Positions 45,044 to 53,681 of a DNA stretch of 64,000 nucleotides are shown here, one piece after another. A program made the position numbers and the translations under genes. The stretch spans positions 62,001 through 126,000 of the forward strand of contig CAWKNX010000003.1 in the NCBI GenBank assembly GCA_963851085.1, in the 5' to 3' direction. Source of the DNA: DATFVJ01 sp963851085 (lineage in GTDB: Bacteria; Actinomycetota; Actinomycetes; Streptosporangiales; Streptosporangiaceae). The notes beneath the pieces were generated by a model. The model worked only from the letters and a program-made list of their open reading frames with translations, had not been told where the DNA came from and made no database searches. Position 1 is the first letter of the stretch; each line of letters opens with the position of its first letter.

Positions 45044-46218
45044 TGGAACTGGGTGAGACGAGTGATCCCAGGCAGCTCATACCGGGAGACTCGGGTGCGA
45101 TCGCTAACGTTGCCGGGGCGATGTATGCGTACGGAAACGCGTTGCACGCGGCCGGGGTGGGCCTGGCGAGGATCGATACGACCGCTGGCTGGAGCGGTGC
45201 TGCTGCTGACGCCTTCCGTAAGCGGTTCAGCGGTCACCCGCAGCAGTGGGTCGAGGCTGGTCTGTGCTTCCAGGACGCCGCGGCTGCGCTGGACGGCTAT
45301 ATCCCGGTACTTGACTGGGCGCAACAGCGGGCGGGCGAGGCGATCCGGCTGTGGGCCGAATCGAAGCGTCAGGCCGCATCTGACACGTTGAGCTCTGCCC
45401 GCAGCCAGTTGAGCAGCGCCGGTGACACGGCTGCTGCTGCGGTTGGCAAGGCTCGCGATAAGGCCCCACCCAAGCCAGGGTTCTGGTCGCAGGTCGGCCA
45501 CTTCTTCGACGGTCTTGGGCACGATGCGGAGCATGTCGGTGCCGATGTCCTCAATGGCCTGGCGTCGTTGGGGAACGCCGCCATTCACCACCCGCTCGAC
45601 GGTCTTGGTGTCGTGGGAGGCGGACTGCTGGCGGGCGTGAGCGCCCTCGGCGACGGGGCCGGTGTCGCGCTCGATGCCACCGGCGTCGGCGCGGTCGCTG
45701 GTGTGCCGCTCAATGCGGTGTCAACTGCCGGGGTGGTTGCCGGCACGGGTCTGGCGATGGCGTCGATGGGAGATCTCGCCCGCCACGCAGGCGGCGACGA
45801 CAACGTCGAGCCGGTGAAAAGCAGCGGGGGAGGGGGCGACGGCGGCGGTCCGGCGCAGGATCCGCAGCATCTGCAGGACCTGGGCACGGATCCGGCGACC
45901 AGCCAGTTCAGGCCTGCGGAGGCTCAGACCGGTGCGCGGATCGAGAACGAGACCGGTGTCAGTCTTGAGCGCTCCTCAGAGGCTAAGGGGCCCGATTGGA
46001 AGGGCTCGGACGGCAAGACCTACGATGCGGTCGGTAACTTTCCAGCGAAGTATTTCGACAGCCAATGGGGTAACTTGCAGCAGAGGATCATAGATCACCT
46101 TGGTAAGGCTGACTATGTTCCAGTAGACGTGTCACAGTTCAGTCCTGAGCAGATTGCACAGGTCGAGAAATTTATCGAGCCGTTGGGTCCTAGGGTTTTC
46201 ACGGTAGGTGGTGGGTGA
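45037..46218 (+). CDS. WXG-type polymorphic toxin with CdiA-CT-like nuclease tip
   Basis: A 393-residue protein (start ATG 45037 or 45043). Residues 1-130 form a WXG/LXG-like helical domain (ANVAGAMYAYGNALHAAG, TTAGWSGAAADAFRKRF). A Gly/Ala-rich hydrophobic middle follows (LDGLGVVGGGLLAGVSALGD). The last 100 residues, SQFRPAEAQTGARIENETGV, SSEAKGPDWKGSDGKTYDAV and GLG-free end PVDVSQFSPEQIAQVEKFIE, resemble the CdiA C-terminal tRNA-nuclease family. It overlaps the WXG100 gene upstream and the presumed immunity gene downstream. Likely exported by a type VII-like system to act on competing cells. Confidence 0.8.
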   Translation: MVMELGETSDPRQLIPGDSGAIANVAGAMYAYGNALHAAGVGLARIDTTAGWSGAAADAFRKRFSGHPQQWVEAGLCFQDAAAALDGYIPVLDWAQQRAGEAIRLWAESKRQAASDTLSSARSQLSSAGDTAAAAVGKARDKAPPKPGFWSQVGHFFDGLGHDAEHVGADVLNGLASLGNAAIHHPLDGLGVVGGGLLAGVSALGDGAGVALDATGVGAVAGVPLNAVSTAGVVAGTGLAMASMGDLARHAGGDDNVEPVKSSGGGGDGGGPAQDPQHLQDLGTDPATSQFRPAEAQTGARIENETGVSLERSSEAKGPDWKGSDGKTYDAVGNFPAKYFDSQWGNLQQRIIDHLGKADYVPVDVSQFSPEQIAQVEKFIEPLGPRVFTVGGG

Positions 46219-46538
46219 TGGCGGGCGACGTCTGGCTCTCAAAAAAGGTTCGCTGGTCGGCGAACAATTCGCTGTACCATTGGGTACTTGAGTTTCTGCT
46301 GTCTTCAGTCGATGACCGTACCGCCGTTGAAAGTCTCGAAGAGATCCGGGACGCCAACATCGGTTTGGTGAACCTCGAAGACTTTGATTCTAAAGTTCAG
46401 CATCAGATACTTGAGCTTCTCCGCGGCAATCTTGTCCATGACGCGCTGACCCGGCTGCCCTCCGGCATGTCCGACAGGCAAGGCTTCATCGAGGGTCTTC
46501 AGGAGCTAGCTGATCTTGCAAGTGCAGCCGCGAAGTAA
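46218..46538 (+). CDS. Presumed immunity protein for the upstream toxin
   Basis: A 106-107-residue acidic helical protein (MAGDVWLSKKVRWSANNSLY, LEFLLSSVDDRTAVESLEEI, LIGL-type helices to the end). ATG 46218 overlaps the toxin stop as TGATG. Position, size and overlap are those of CdiI-type immunity proteins; the family itself is not recognised. Codons are less GC-biased than in neighbours (GAAGACTTTGATTCTAAAG), suggesting recent gain of toxin tip and immunity together. Confidence 0.7.
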   Translation: MAGDVWLSKKVRWSANNSLYHWVLEFLLSSVDDRTAVESLEEIRDANIGLVNLEDFDSKVQHQILELLRGNLVHDALTRLPSGMSDRQGFIEGLQELADLASAAAK

Positions 46539-46542
46539 AGCA

Positions 46543-46716
46543 ATGCGCCGGGCCATCGGCGTGATGGGTTCGTCCGGCTAGAACAGCCGGGCGGTCCAAG
46601 TTCTCAGCAACGGCGCCTACGTGGCGAGCGTGACCTCCTCCGACGACGAACTCGAACTCGCCGGGCTGGGCGGCCTTGCGTTTCGGTTATTCATGGGAGA
46701 CCGTGAATCACCGTAG
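46543..46716. pseudogene. Two joined gene fragments
   Basis: Bases 46543-46587 match 19032-19076 of the exonuclease gene with three differences. Bases 46591-46716 form an open end reading AVQVLSNGAYVASVTSSDDE then LELAGLGGLAFRLFMGDRES with a TAG stop; this second protein is not recognised. The junction lies at 46588-46590. Confidence 0.55.
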
Positions 46717-46904
46717 GCGACTGTCCTAACGGGCACGTAGCGGGCGCGGCTGCTCTCGCTTGGATTCGAACCGCTACGGTCGTTAGTTCGCGACTTCTGC
46801 TTGGCTTCGTAAGCGTGCTTTGATGCCGCCCTGGCTCGGCCTGGTTGTCATGCTCGGACAAATCCGCGTAATTCAGCGGAGGGTCCTTAGTAACGGACGG
46901 CGAG
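46717..46904. other. Short gap without a gene
   Basis: No gene is seen here. A TTCGAA-containing stretch at about 46767 looks like a T-loop on the minus strand but does not fold as a tRNA. Confidence 0.35.
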
Positions 46905-47084
46905 TCATGATATGTGGCTGTGGTGCCGCTGAATGAAGAGCGGGACCACGGCAGCGATCGCGGCCAGCGGCAGGAACATGATCGTCCAGCTAGTGGAGAT
47001 GAACCCGGCCAGGCCTAGCGCGCCAACGAATGCCATCGTGCCAAGCAGGACCCAGACGACAAGGAAAACGATTGAGAGTTTCAT
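46905..47084 (-). CDS. Tiny two-helix membrane protein (59 aa)
   Basis: ATG at 47084 has AGGAGG seven bases upstream, one of the best ribosome-binding sites in the window. The product starts MKLSIVFLVVWVLLGTMAFV and has a second hydrophobic stretch SWTIMFLPLAAIAAVVPLFI, then a His-rich end. No family recognised. The start signal and composition support it being real. Confidence 0.75.
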   Translation of the reverse strand: MKLSIVFLVVWVLLGTMAFVGALGLAGFISTSWTIMFLPLAAIAAVVPLFIQRHHSHIS

Positions 47085-47208
47085 GGTGTTGCCTCCTCAG
47101 GCTCACGGCTCCGGAGACGGTGGGCCGCCAACACCCCTAGCAGCGCTGACTACCAAGCAACCTCATGCTTGGTACGCGTCTAGTCCGCAGCCTAGACGGA
47201 GCGGATTT

Positions 47209-47376
47209 TCAAAGGCTCGCCTGCGCCGAGCTTGGACTTCCATCCAACCGATTCTGGAGGACTTCGTCGTATAACGCTGCGGTGCGCCGACCACGCCTCC
47301 GTGCTCGATCGTCGTACAACGCGGCTAAGGTGACAGCCACGATGATCAGGCCTCAGACTACGATCAAGAAAATCAT
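47209..47376 (-). pseudogene. Tiny membrane protein gene with in-frame TGA at codon 8
   Basis: GGAGGTGAG precedes ATG 47376. The frame is MIFLIVV, TGA (47353-47355), then GLIIVAVTLAALYDDRARRR in the same frame and on to a TGA at 47209. Without the first TGA it would be a normal 55-residue single-TM protein with a basic cytoplasmic tail. It lies upstream of the other tiny membrane-protein gene on the same strand. A point mutation, sequencing error or readthrough are all possible. Confidence 0.6.
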
Positions 47377-47759
47377 CTCACCTCCGTGAGGCGACGAATG
47401 TAGCTTCGTTCCCAATTATTCCGCGAACGGTGTTGACGCTAAAGGGTTCAAAGGGCTCGACTTTCGTCCCGTCCTCCTGATGGGCGCCGAGGTTTGCCGA
47501 GGAAGATCACTGCTCAAGGGTGGGCGCTTGCGCCCATCGCGCCAGCGACGCGAGCGTTGCGAGCGCCCTTGACTGTGATCTTTGCTCGGCAACAGGATGC
47601 CCGGCGGCGGGTCGGCTGGCCTCCTGAGCTGCGAACGGCAGACTGCTCAACGCCGCCGCGTGCGTCCTTCCTCGATCCACCCTGGTACGAGACTCTCGTC
47701 GGCACCGGCCGCGATGAGCGGCTCAGCGGCGCAGCGCTTGAGCGGCCCGTTGTGTTGAT
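47377..47759. other. Gap without a convincing gene
   Basis: About 380 bp. Open frames exist on both strands but without domains or start signals. It should include the promoter of the leftward tiny-membrane-protein genes near 47400-47450. Confidence 0.35.
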
Positions 47760-48060
47760 GTGGTTCTCGTAGAAGCCGATCAGCAGCCCCGCTTCCTCGG
47801 CCAGCAGGTCCGATCGCCCACCGGCCAGCTCGCGCAGCTCGGCACGGCTGCGGCGTGCTCGTCCGCAGTCAGTGGCCGCCATTTGGCGTGATGCTCCGCC
47901 GTGCCGCGCCAGCTTCGCGCCAAGCAGGCGGTCCGCGTCAGGTGCTGGCCGTGACGCGAGATCGGCGCCGGCGGCTCCGGCTCGTGTCCGCCACTGCTGA
48001 TACGCCTCGATCCGGCCGTAGCGCATCCGGCCGGCCAGTTGCACGCGAAGAACGACCGGC
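47760..48060 (-). pseudogene. Decayed gene of unknown family
   Basis: On the minus strand coding-like text alternates between two frames: YQQWRTRAGAAGADLAS, then AEHHAKWRPLTADEHAAAV, then AELRELAGGRSDLLAEEAGL and LIGFYENHINTT. Frameshifts in both directions near 47890 and 47850 are needed. No function assigned. Confidence 0.4.
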
Positions 48061-48127
48061 GCACCAGGCTTGGCTCGGGCGGATCTTGACTCGGTATGGC
48101 GCACCGTCAGGGAATCAGCCGGAGGGT

Positions 48128-48246
48128 TCTACGAGCGCGGGCTCGCTCCGCTGACCGACATCGTGGTGCTGCGCCGGTTCGCCGCCGCGTTAGCGATCCC
48201 GCTGCAGGCCTTCGGCCTCGCGCCGGAGCCATTGACCCCGCAGCCG
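48128..48246 (+). pseudogene. Second fragment of the XRE (TPR-type) regulator
   Basis: Reads YERGLAPLTDIVVLRRFAAA and LAIPLQAFGLAPEPLTPQP, closely matching 23499-23620. Neither the start of the helix-turn-helix nor the TPR part is present. Confidence 0.65.
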
Positions 48247-48406
48247 ACACGCCGGCCTGTTCCCGGCGACTGCGGGGCCATCACGTCTGCCCTCCTCTAG
48301 CGTGGCTGCTGAGCCTGGCCGGGAGGACGGTGAAGACCCAGTTCCCCGGAAAGTACGCGTGTTGCTGGGCGCTATGTTGCGCGACTTGATCTTGCTGGTG
48401 GCGCTC

Positions 48407-49579
48407 TCAGAGAGGTATCACGTTTGCCTGGACGGCTGCTGAAATCTGCTGGGCGGCGGTGGTGATGTCTTGCGGCGTTGTGCCTCTTCCGAGTCCGATC
48501 CGGATGCTGGCGCGTGCGGCTTGACGGTCGAGTCCGACAGCGCTGAGGACGTGCGAGGGGTCGGACTGGCCGGTGTTGCAGGCCGAGCCGGTGGAGATGG
48601 CCAGGCCGGGTAGCTGTTCGATGAGCTGGTCGGCGTCGGAGCCGGGGATGGTGATGTTCAGGTTGCCGGGCAGCCGCCGGGTCAGTGAGCCGTTGACCCG
48701 GATTCCGGGGAGCGTGTCGCGGAGCCTGGCCGGGAGCTGATCCCGCAGGCTGGCGATGCGGCAGGCGTCGGAGCTGCGTTCGCTGGCGAGGATGGCGGCG
48801 GCTTCGCCGATTCCGGCGATCCCGGGGACGTTGAGGGTGCCGGGGCGCAGGCCGTACTCTTGCCCGCCCCCGGTGATCTGCGGTTCCGGGCGGACGGCGC
48901 TGCGCCGGATGTAGAGCGCGCCGATTCCTTTAGGGCCGTAGATCTTGTGGCCGGAGAAGGAGGCAAGGTCGACGCTGAGGTGGTCGACGTTGAAAGCGAC
49001 CGATCCGAGTGACTGGGCAGCGTCGGTGTGCAGCAGGACGCCGCGGTCGCGGGTGATCTGGCCGATCTCGGCGAGGGGCTGGATGGTTCCGATCTCGTTG
49101 TTGGCGTGCATCACCGACACGAGCACCGTGGCGGGGGTGATGGCGGCCGCGATGTCGGCGGGGTGGACCAGGCCGTCGGTGCTGGCCGGGATCACGGTCA
49201 CGTGGAAGCCCTGCCCGGTGAGGTGCTGGCCGGCGGCGAGGACGGCCTTGTGCTCGATGGCGGTGGTGACGATGTGGTTGCCGACGTCGCCGAGGGCGCG
49301 GACGGTGCCAGTGATGGCGAGGTGGTCGGCTTCGGTGGCGCCGGAGGTGAACACGATCTCGGAATCTGCGCTGGCCCCGATCAGGTCGCGGAGCTGCCGC
49401 CGGGCGGCGCGGACGGCGCCGGCGGCCGTGCGCCCGTAGGCGTGCGGGCTGGAGGGGTTGCCGTAGCCGCTGGTCAGGTAAGGCAGCATCGCTTCCAGGA
49501 CGCGCGGGTCGACTGGCGTGGTGGCCTGATGGTCTAGGTAGACGACCTGGCCGGTAGGAGTGCTGGCGGCGGGTGTCAT
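48407..49579 (-). CDS. Cysteine desulfurase (NifS/IscS/DndA family)
   Basis: About 390 residues. PLP-enzyme landmarks are YLDHQATTPVDPRVLEAMLP, SGATEADHLAITG, HTDAAQSLGS, the PLP lysine in FSGHKIYGPKGIGALY and the catalytic Cys loop STGSACNTGQSDPSHVL. It takes sulfur from cysteine as a persulfide for Fe-S clusters, thiolated tRNA or DNA phosphorothioation. No dndBCDE, isc or tRNA thiolase gene is adjacent, so the acceptor is unknown. ATG at 49579 has AGGAG and overlaps the TGA of a short upstream frame (…FWDIVDGSRKYATRRPE), a leftover of another gene. Confidence 0.92.
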   Translation of the reverse strand: MTPAASTPTGQVVYLDHQATTPVDPRVLEAMLPYLTSGYGNPSSPHAYGRTAAGAVRAARRQLRDLIGASADSEIVFTSGATEADHLAITGTVRALGDVGNHIVTTAIEHKAVLAAGQHLTGQGFHVTVIPASTDGLVHPADIAAAITPATVLVSVMHANNEIGTIQPLAEIGQITRDRGVLLHTDAAQSLGSVAFNVDHLSVDLASFSGHKIYGPKGIGALYIRRSAVRPEPQITGGGQEYGLRPGTLNVPGIAGIGEAAAILASERSSDACRIASLRDQLPARLRDTLPGIRVNGSLTRRLPGNLNITIPGSDADQLIEQLPGLAISTGSACNTGQSDPSHVLSAVGLDRQAARASIRIGLGRGTTPQDITTAAQQISAAVQANVIPL

Positions 49580-49728
49580 TCCGGTCTCCTGGTGGCGTAT
49601 TTGCGGCTGCCGTCGACGATGTCCCAGAAGACACGGCGGTCGCCGAGGTCGGAGGTGGCGGTGGCCAGGCAGGTACGTGCTGAGCAAGGCAGCAGCCCCG
49701 GCCACGCTCGCGCTGGCTGGCGCAGACG

Positions 49729-50110
49729 TCATGCCGCCCTCACCCTGACCGCCGTGCGCAGCATGGTGACGGTGAGGGCCTGGTTGGCGTCGAAGGGGTG
49801 GTCACGCCAGTCGAACCGGTCGGCGGCCCCGTGCTGGGCGGCACAGACACGCCGGACGTACTGGCGGGCGAAGCCTGCCGAGGGCCACAGCAGGTGCTCG
49901 CCGGGCAGCGGCGACAGATACAGGTAGGGACCATCGACGACCTGTGGTAGATCGGCCAGGTCGTCCAGGCGGCGGCCGGGGCCGCCGGTGGCCTGGTAGG
50001 CAGCGGTTATCGCGGCGACATCGGGCACCGGGATCAGGTGCAGGTGCGCGTGACTGCAGCAGCCCGCGCCCAGCTCGCAGCCGCGCGGCCCGCTGAACGG
50101 GCTGCTGGCG
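49729..50110 (-). pseudogene. HIT-domain protein, N-terminal part missing
   Basis: The open frame reads CELGAGCCSHAHLHLIPVPD with the HxHxH histidine triad, then YLYLSPLPGEHLLWPSAGFA and the usual C-terminal end. About 60-80 N-terminal residues are replaced by the divergent LysR gene. Nucleotide-binding ability is doubtful. Confidence 0.65.
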
Positions 50111-50119
50111 TGCCCGCCG

Positions 50120-51112
50120 ATGCTGCTGGAGTTCACCTTCGATCAGCTCCGCACTCTCGTCGTCGTGCAGGAAGCAGGGTCGGCGAACGGCGCCGCGCGC
50201 ATCCTGGGCCGGGAGCAGTCCAGCGTGCAAAAACAGATCGATACCCTCAACCGCAGCTTCCAGCGGATGTGCGGGGAACTGCTGGCGATCAGGCAGGGCC
50301 GGGGCCAGCCGTTCCTGCTCACCCCCACCGGGACCGCCGTCGCAGAACAGGCCCGCGCCGTGCTGGCGGACTGGCAGGCGCGCGTGAATGACGCCCGCCG
50401 CCGGATCGGGAAGACGGTCGCGATCGGCACCACCGAGTTCACCTTGCCGTTCGTCGGCAGGGTGTGGCAGCGGGTCTGCGAGGAGTTCGCTGGCCGGGAG
50501 ATCGAGCTGAACGTGCTGCACGTGCGCACCAAGGATTCCTTTGCCCGTCTGGACGCGAAGGAGATCGACCTGCTGTGCGGGGGATTCGCTTCAGTGGCCG
50601 GAGCCGACGACATTCCCGGCGACTATGAGTTCCTGCCATGGCGGCGTGAGGGCCTGGTCCTGCTCACCAACCTGCCGAAACGCGAGCTGCCGGTCCCGGC
50701 GGTGAGCGTGGGCCGCCTTCCCGGCATACCGCTCATCGTGCCGGCGGCCGGCGGGGTGATCGTGGACTTCCTGCGCCGCTGGTATGGCAGCGATTTCCGC
50801 AGCCGCCTGACCATCGTGGCGACGATCGATGACATCTATTACGGGCTGGCGCTGATGCGCTCGAAGATGGCCTATGGATGCATGCTGACCTCTGCCAGCA
50901 TCGCCCAGGCTGCGGTCGGGGGCCGCTTGCCCGGCGGGCCCGGCCTGCGGCTTGTCGATCTTGGCCCCGATTTCGATCCCATGATGGAACTGGTCACCGG
51001 CACCTTCGCCCGGCGGGCCGAACGCGGCGTCTTCGGCCAGTCCCACCCGCTCAACCTGCTGTGGCAGGCTTTCGCGGACGAAGTCGCCTCCGGCGTCCCT
51101 TACTCGCTATAG
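50120..51112 (+). CDS. LysR family transcriptional regulator
   Basis: A 330-residue protein. The winged helix-turn-helix is in FTFDQLRTLVVVQEAGSANG, AARILGREQSSVQKQIDTLN; the linker helix follows, then a periplasmic-binding-protein-like effector domain (VAIGTTEFTLPFVGRVWQRV and so on). The HTH is slightly atypical, with the SSVQKQI recognition helix. It is divergent from the HIT fragment and cysteine desulfurase and convergent with the MazG-like gene, whose stop it overlaps by a few bases. Confidence 0.85.
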   Translation: MLLEFTFDQLRTLVVVQEAGSANGAARILGREQSSVQKQIDTLNRSFQRMCGELLAIRQGRGQPFLLTPTGTAVAEQARAVLADWQARVNDARRRIGKTVAIGTTEFTLPFVGRVWQRVCEEFAGREIELNVLHVRTKDSFARLDAKEIDLLCGGFASVAGADDIPGDYEFLPWRREGLVLLTNLPKRELPVPAVSVGRLPGIPLIVPAAGGVIVDFLRRWYGSDFRSRLTIVATIDDIYYGLALMRSKMAYGCMLTSASIAQAAVGGRLPGGPGLRLVDLGPDFDPMMELVTGTFARRAERGVFGQSHPLNLLWQAFADEVASGVPYSL

Positions 51113-51430
51113 GGCAGCGGCAGGTCGGTTGCCGGACCAGATGATCCGGTCACCGAACCCGCCTCGATCCTCGGCCTTGGCCGCGCGCAGCTTTTCCAGC
51201 TGCTGCTGGCCGGTGCCTGCCTGCCCGGCGAGGGCATACAGCACCTCAAGGATGTCGGCGAGTTCCTCGGGGTCGTCATCGGAGGCGATGAACTCTTCCA
51301 CCTCTTCGCGGAGCTTGTCCCGCAGCCGGGTGGCGTACTCCTCGGTGCTGGCTGTGTAGATGACGGGTTCCAGGCCCTTGGACCTGATGATCTGCGGGAT
51401 CTTGTCACGCACGAGCTTGCCCTGGCTCAT
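51107..51430 (-). CDS. MazG-like nucleotide pyrophosphohydrolase
   Basis: A 107-residue all-alpha NTP-pyrophosphatase type: KLVRDKIPQIIRSKGLEPVI, LRDKLREEVEEFIASDDDPE and ELADILEVLYALA carry the ExxE and ExxD metal-binding pairs. Members house-clean non-canonical nucleotides or act in phage-related stress. GTG or ATG near 51430. Confidence 0.82.
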   Translation of the reverse strand: MSQGKLVRDKIPQIIRSKGLEPVIYTASTEEYATRLRDKLREEVEEFIASDDDPEELADILEVLYALAGQAGTGQQQLEKLRAAKAEDRGGFGDRIIWSGNRPAAAL

Positions 51431-51561
51431 CGCAGCCTCCCGGCCGTCTGCGGTTCCTGCGACCCGGCAATTAGCACCGATTCAGGGATCGTAGACGCCC
51501 GGGACCTGTGGATACCGGAGAACACGCCGTGGTCCGGATACTTCAGGTATCTCGCGGCGGC

Positions 51562-51966
51562 TCAGCGCTGCGACGGCAACGCGGTGACAGCGGAAGAACG
51601 GCGCTTATCCAGTTCCTTGCGGAGATTGTCGTTCTCGACGGTGAGCACGTGCACGGCCCGCGCGAATGTCTCGCTCGCCGCCCGGTAGCTGTCGCGTTCC
51701 TGCCGCAGGCTCTCGATCTTGGCCTTCAGGGTAGTGATCTCCTCGCGCAGCTTGATCTCGCTGGCGGGGATGCCGTCGCGCGCCTTGACCTCTGCGTAGA
51801 ACAGGTCCTTGAGGTCTTTGTGCTTGTGGGTGAGCTTGTTGCGCTTCAGTCCTGCCTCATCGGCGAGGGTGACGACGTCCAGGCTGCCGGATGACTGTAA
51901 TGGCTTGCCCGCGAGCAGCCTGCGCATCGCCGCCGTGATAGCCGACCGCTCCTCCTCGTCAGTCAC
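51562..51966 (-). CDS. HTH/coiled-coil protein, TnpC-like (DUF6262 type)
   Basis: A 134-residue protein: helix-turn-helix SLDVVTLADEAGLKRNKLTH, then a long coiled coil (LREEITTLKAKIESLRQERD). GTG at 51966 overlaps the stop of an upstream recombinase remnant as GTGA. This is the arrangement of the third gene of Tn554-type three-gene recombinase units. The gene itself is intact. Confidence 0.7.
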   Translation of the reverse strand: MTDEEERSAITAAMRRLLAGKPLQSSGSLDVVTLADEAGLKRNKLTHKHKDLKDLFYAEVKARDGIPASEIKLREEITTLKAKIESLRQERDSYRAASETFARAVHVLTVENDNLRKELDKRRSSAVTALPSQR

Positions 51967-52384
51967 CCTCGGTCTCCGGGCCGGGATCCCGCCAGGCCAG
52001 CGCGACCCTCGTCCGGTCGTGCCGGTTCACGATCGCCTGCAAGGCGGTGACGCGCTACGTGATGAAGGCTTCGATGCGTCTCCTGGCCCCGAGCGGGGTC
52101 AGGAGATCGCCGGTCCTTCTCGGCGGCCCTGAGCCAGAGCTGTTCCATGACGTCTTCAGGGGGAACAGCCAGATTCCCCCGGCCAGGCGTTCCAGCACGC
52201 GGATGGCGTGGACGACGGGAGGGATCACTGTCCACGGGAGGTCCCGGGGCTTACCTCCGGGAACGAGCTTCCCCTCATCATCGCGGGCGCCTTTGAACAC
52301 GTTGCCGTAAATCTCATAGCGGACGCTCCCCTCACCGTCGTCCACCGGCTCCGGACAGCATCCGGCCCGAAGCTCAAGTCCTAC
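51963..52384 (-). pseudogene. Tn554-type tyrosine recombinase remnant
   Basis: Reads AGCCPEPVDDGEGSVRYEIY, GNVFKGARDDEGKLVPGGKP and LPWTVIPPVVHAIRVLERLA, part of TnpA/B-like recombinases. It runs into a TAG (about 52055) and in the same frame continues RVTALQAIVNRHDRTRVALA to the C-terminal end. The catalytic centre (HxxR, Tyr) has been deleted between the two parts. Confidence 0.65.
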
Positions 52385-52551
52385 TGGTGGAAGGTACTTA
52401 TTCCGAGTGTGCGCTATTCCCGGTCGAGAGCCGTGATGCCTCGGCACGGACGTCGATCCCCACATTCGCGCTATCGAGCCTGGGTGCACCGGAGCTGGCG
52501 ACGCTGCGCCCGACAACCGCAGGTCTGATCCGCTCATGCCGAAAACCTGGT

Positions 52552-52708
52552 GGGTCACACCCAGGGCAGCGGCGATCTTCGGCCAGCCAGCCCCGTACTT
52601 GACCAGCGAGTCCACCTGCATCGCGATCTTCCTGTCGAGGTCTCGACGCTGGGCGACCAGCGCGGCCAGTGCATCGGCCACTCGCCCTTCGATGACCTCC
52701 GCGTGCAT
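52552..52708 (-). pseudogene. Small HTH fragment
   Basis: Reads MHAEVIEGRVADALAALVAQ, RRDLDRKIAMQVDSLVKYGA and GWPKIAAALGVT, a helix-turn-helix-like start. After HQ the sequence loses coding character. The parent family is not recognised. Confidence 0.4.
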
Positions 52709-53141
52709 CAGATGCCCAGTCCGCCGGTCGACGTAGTCCCCACTCCTTCGGCGGAGGGAGCGTCCTTCGCCGTCGCTGCGCATGCCTTCCTAAACGCCCG
52801 GCATGAACCGGCGGTCCGACACTTCCGCGAGCTTGCCAACGCGCACGGGCCCCCTTCGTTCGCACAACCACGACAACCGGTGTTTCACCCGGTGAGAACC
52901 TTCAGTACCACTTCAAGGCGCGGCTCACGCCCGCGCCGGCCGGCTCGCTGCCCGCCTCACGCCTGCAGCGCCCGGCGGGCGCGGCCGACCCACGGTGCTG
53001 CGTAACGCTCGTGAGTGACGATCTCAACAGGTACCCACTTCCATCGTGCGCGCTGTGCGGACGAAAGGCGGACCGCCGTGGCCCGCTGTCCCGGCCCGAA
53101 GTGACCGCGCCCATCATCGGCGCGACCTGGCGCGGCCCCTA
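52709..53141. other. Gap without a convincing gene
   Basis: About 430 bp in which short frames occur but no domain or clear start is seen. It is probably decayed sequence between the recombinase remnant and the aldo/keto reductase scrap. Confidence 0.35.
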
Positions 53142-53230
53142 AACGACGCCGTAGCGGCGGTACTGGTCACGCTCTCCGACGAGGAGATCAAGCAGCTCGA
53201 GGCGCCGTACCGGCCGCATCGGGTCTGCAG
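53142..53230 (+). pseudogene. Aldo/keto reductase C-terminal scrap
   Basis: About 29 codons read NDAVAAVLVTLSDEEIKQLE and APYRPHRVC, matching the last helix and tail of aldo/keto reductases. Nothing of the barrel is present. Confidence 0.45.
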
Positions 53231-53249
53231 ACATTCCTGGGCGATCGGT

Positions 53250-53681
53250 TCATCGCCTCAGTTCGTGATAGTCCGTGCGCGTCGCGTAGCCGCTCACCGG
53301 CGGGAGTATCGGCAACCCCCAGGACCATCCGATGGATATCCCCTGCCAGCCGTCAAAGGTTTGGCGGACCCCCGGGGATTCGAAATAGCTCGCACCGACC
53401 GGCCCAATACTGCCGCCATAGTTGTCGAACAACCCGGAGTAAGGGCCATTTCCGATGGCGATGTTTCCTTGAAGTGAGATCCCAATCGACAGCCCGTGGG
53501 ACGGGTCGGGTGCCGGCAGGTAGCCCCACGCCCGCAGGCCCTGGTCCGGCCCCGTCGAAAGGTACTGGTCGTTCAGGCCGATGCTGCCGCCGCCACCGGA
53601 GGTGACGGGCTGAATGAACGAGATGTCGATGGTGAGTCCCGCGCCCCACCCCTTGGAGAGAATCCGCAGGTACTTGATCAT
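53250..53681 (-). CDS. Small Gly-rich protein coupled to the RHS gene
   Basis: A 143-residue protein beginning MIKYLRILSKGWGAGLTIDI, with repeated short β-type segments rich in Gly/Ser (SGGGGSIGLNDQYLSTGPDQ, GYLPAPDPSHGLSIGISLQG, YGGSIGPVGASYFESPGV). ATG 53681 overlaps the RHS stop as ATGA. No signal peptide. Similar β-rich ends are, to my memory, found at the C-termini of some RHS proteins, so it may be a split-off effector tip; an immunity protein is the other option. Confidence 0.65.
   Translation of the reverse strand: MIKYLRILSKGWGAGLTIDISFIQPVTSGGGGSIGLNDQYLSTGPDQGLRAWGYLPAPDPSHGLSIGISLQGNIAIGNGPYSGLFDNYGGSIGPVGASYFESPGVRQTFDGWQGISIGWSWGLPILPPVSGYATRTDYHELRR

Noticed and set aside
46747..46800. 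tRNA-like segment with TTCGAA on the minus strand
   Set aside because: The T-stem does not pair and no acceptor or anticodon stem can be formed.
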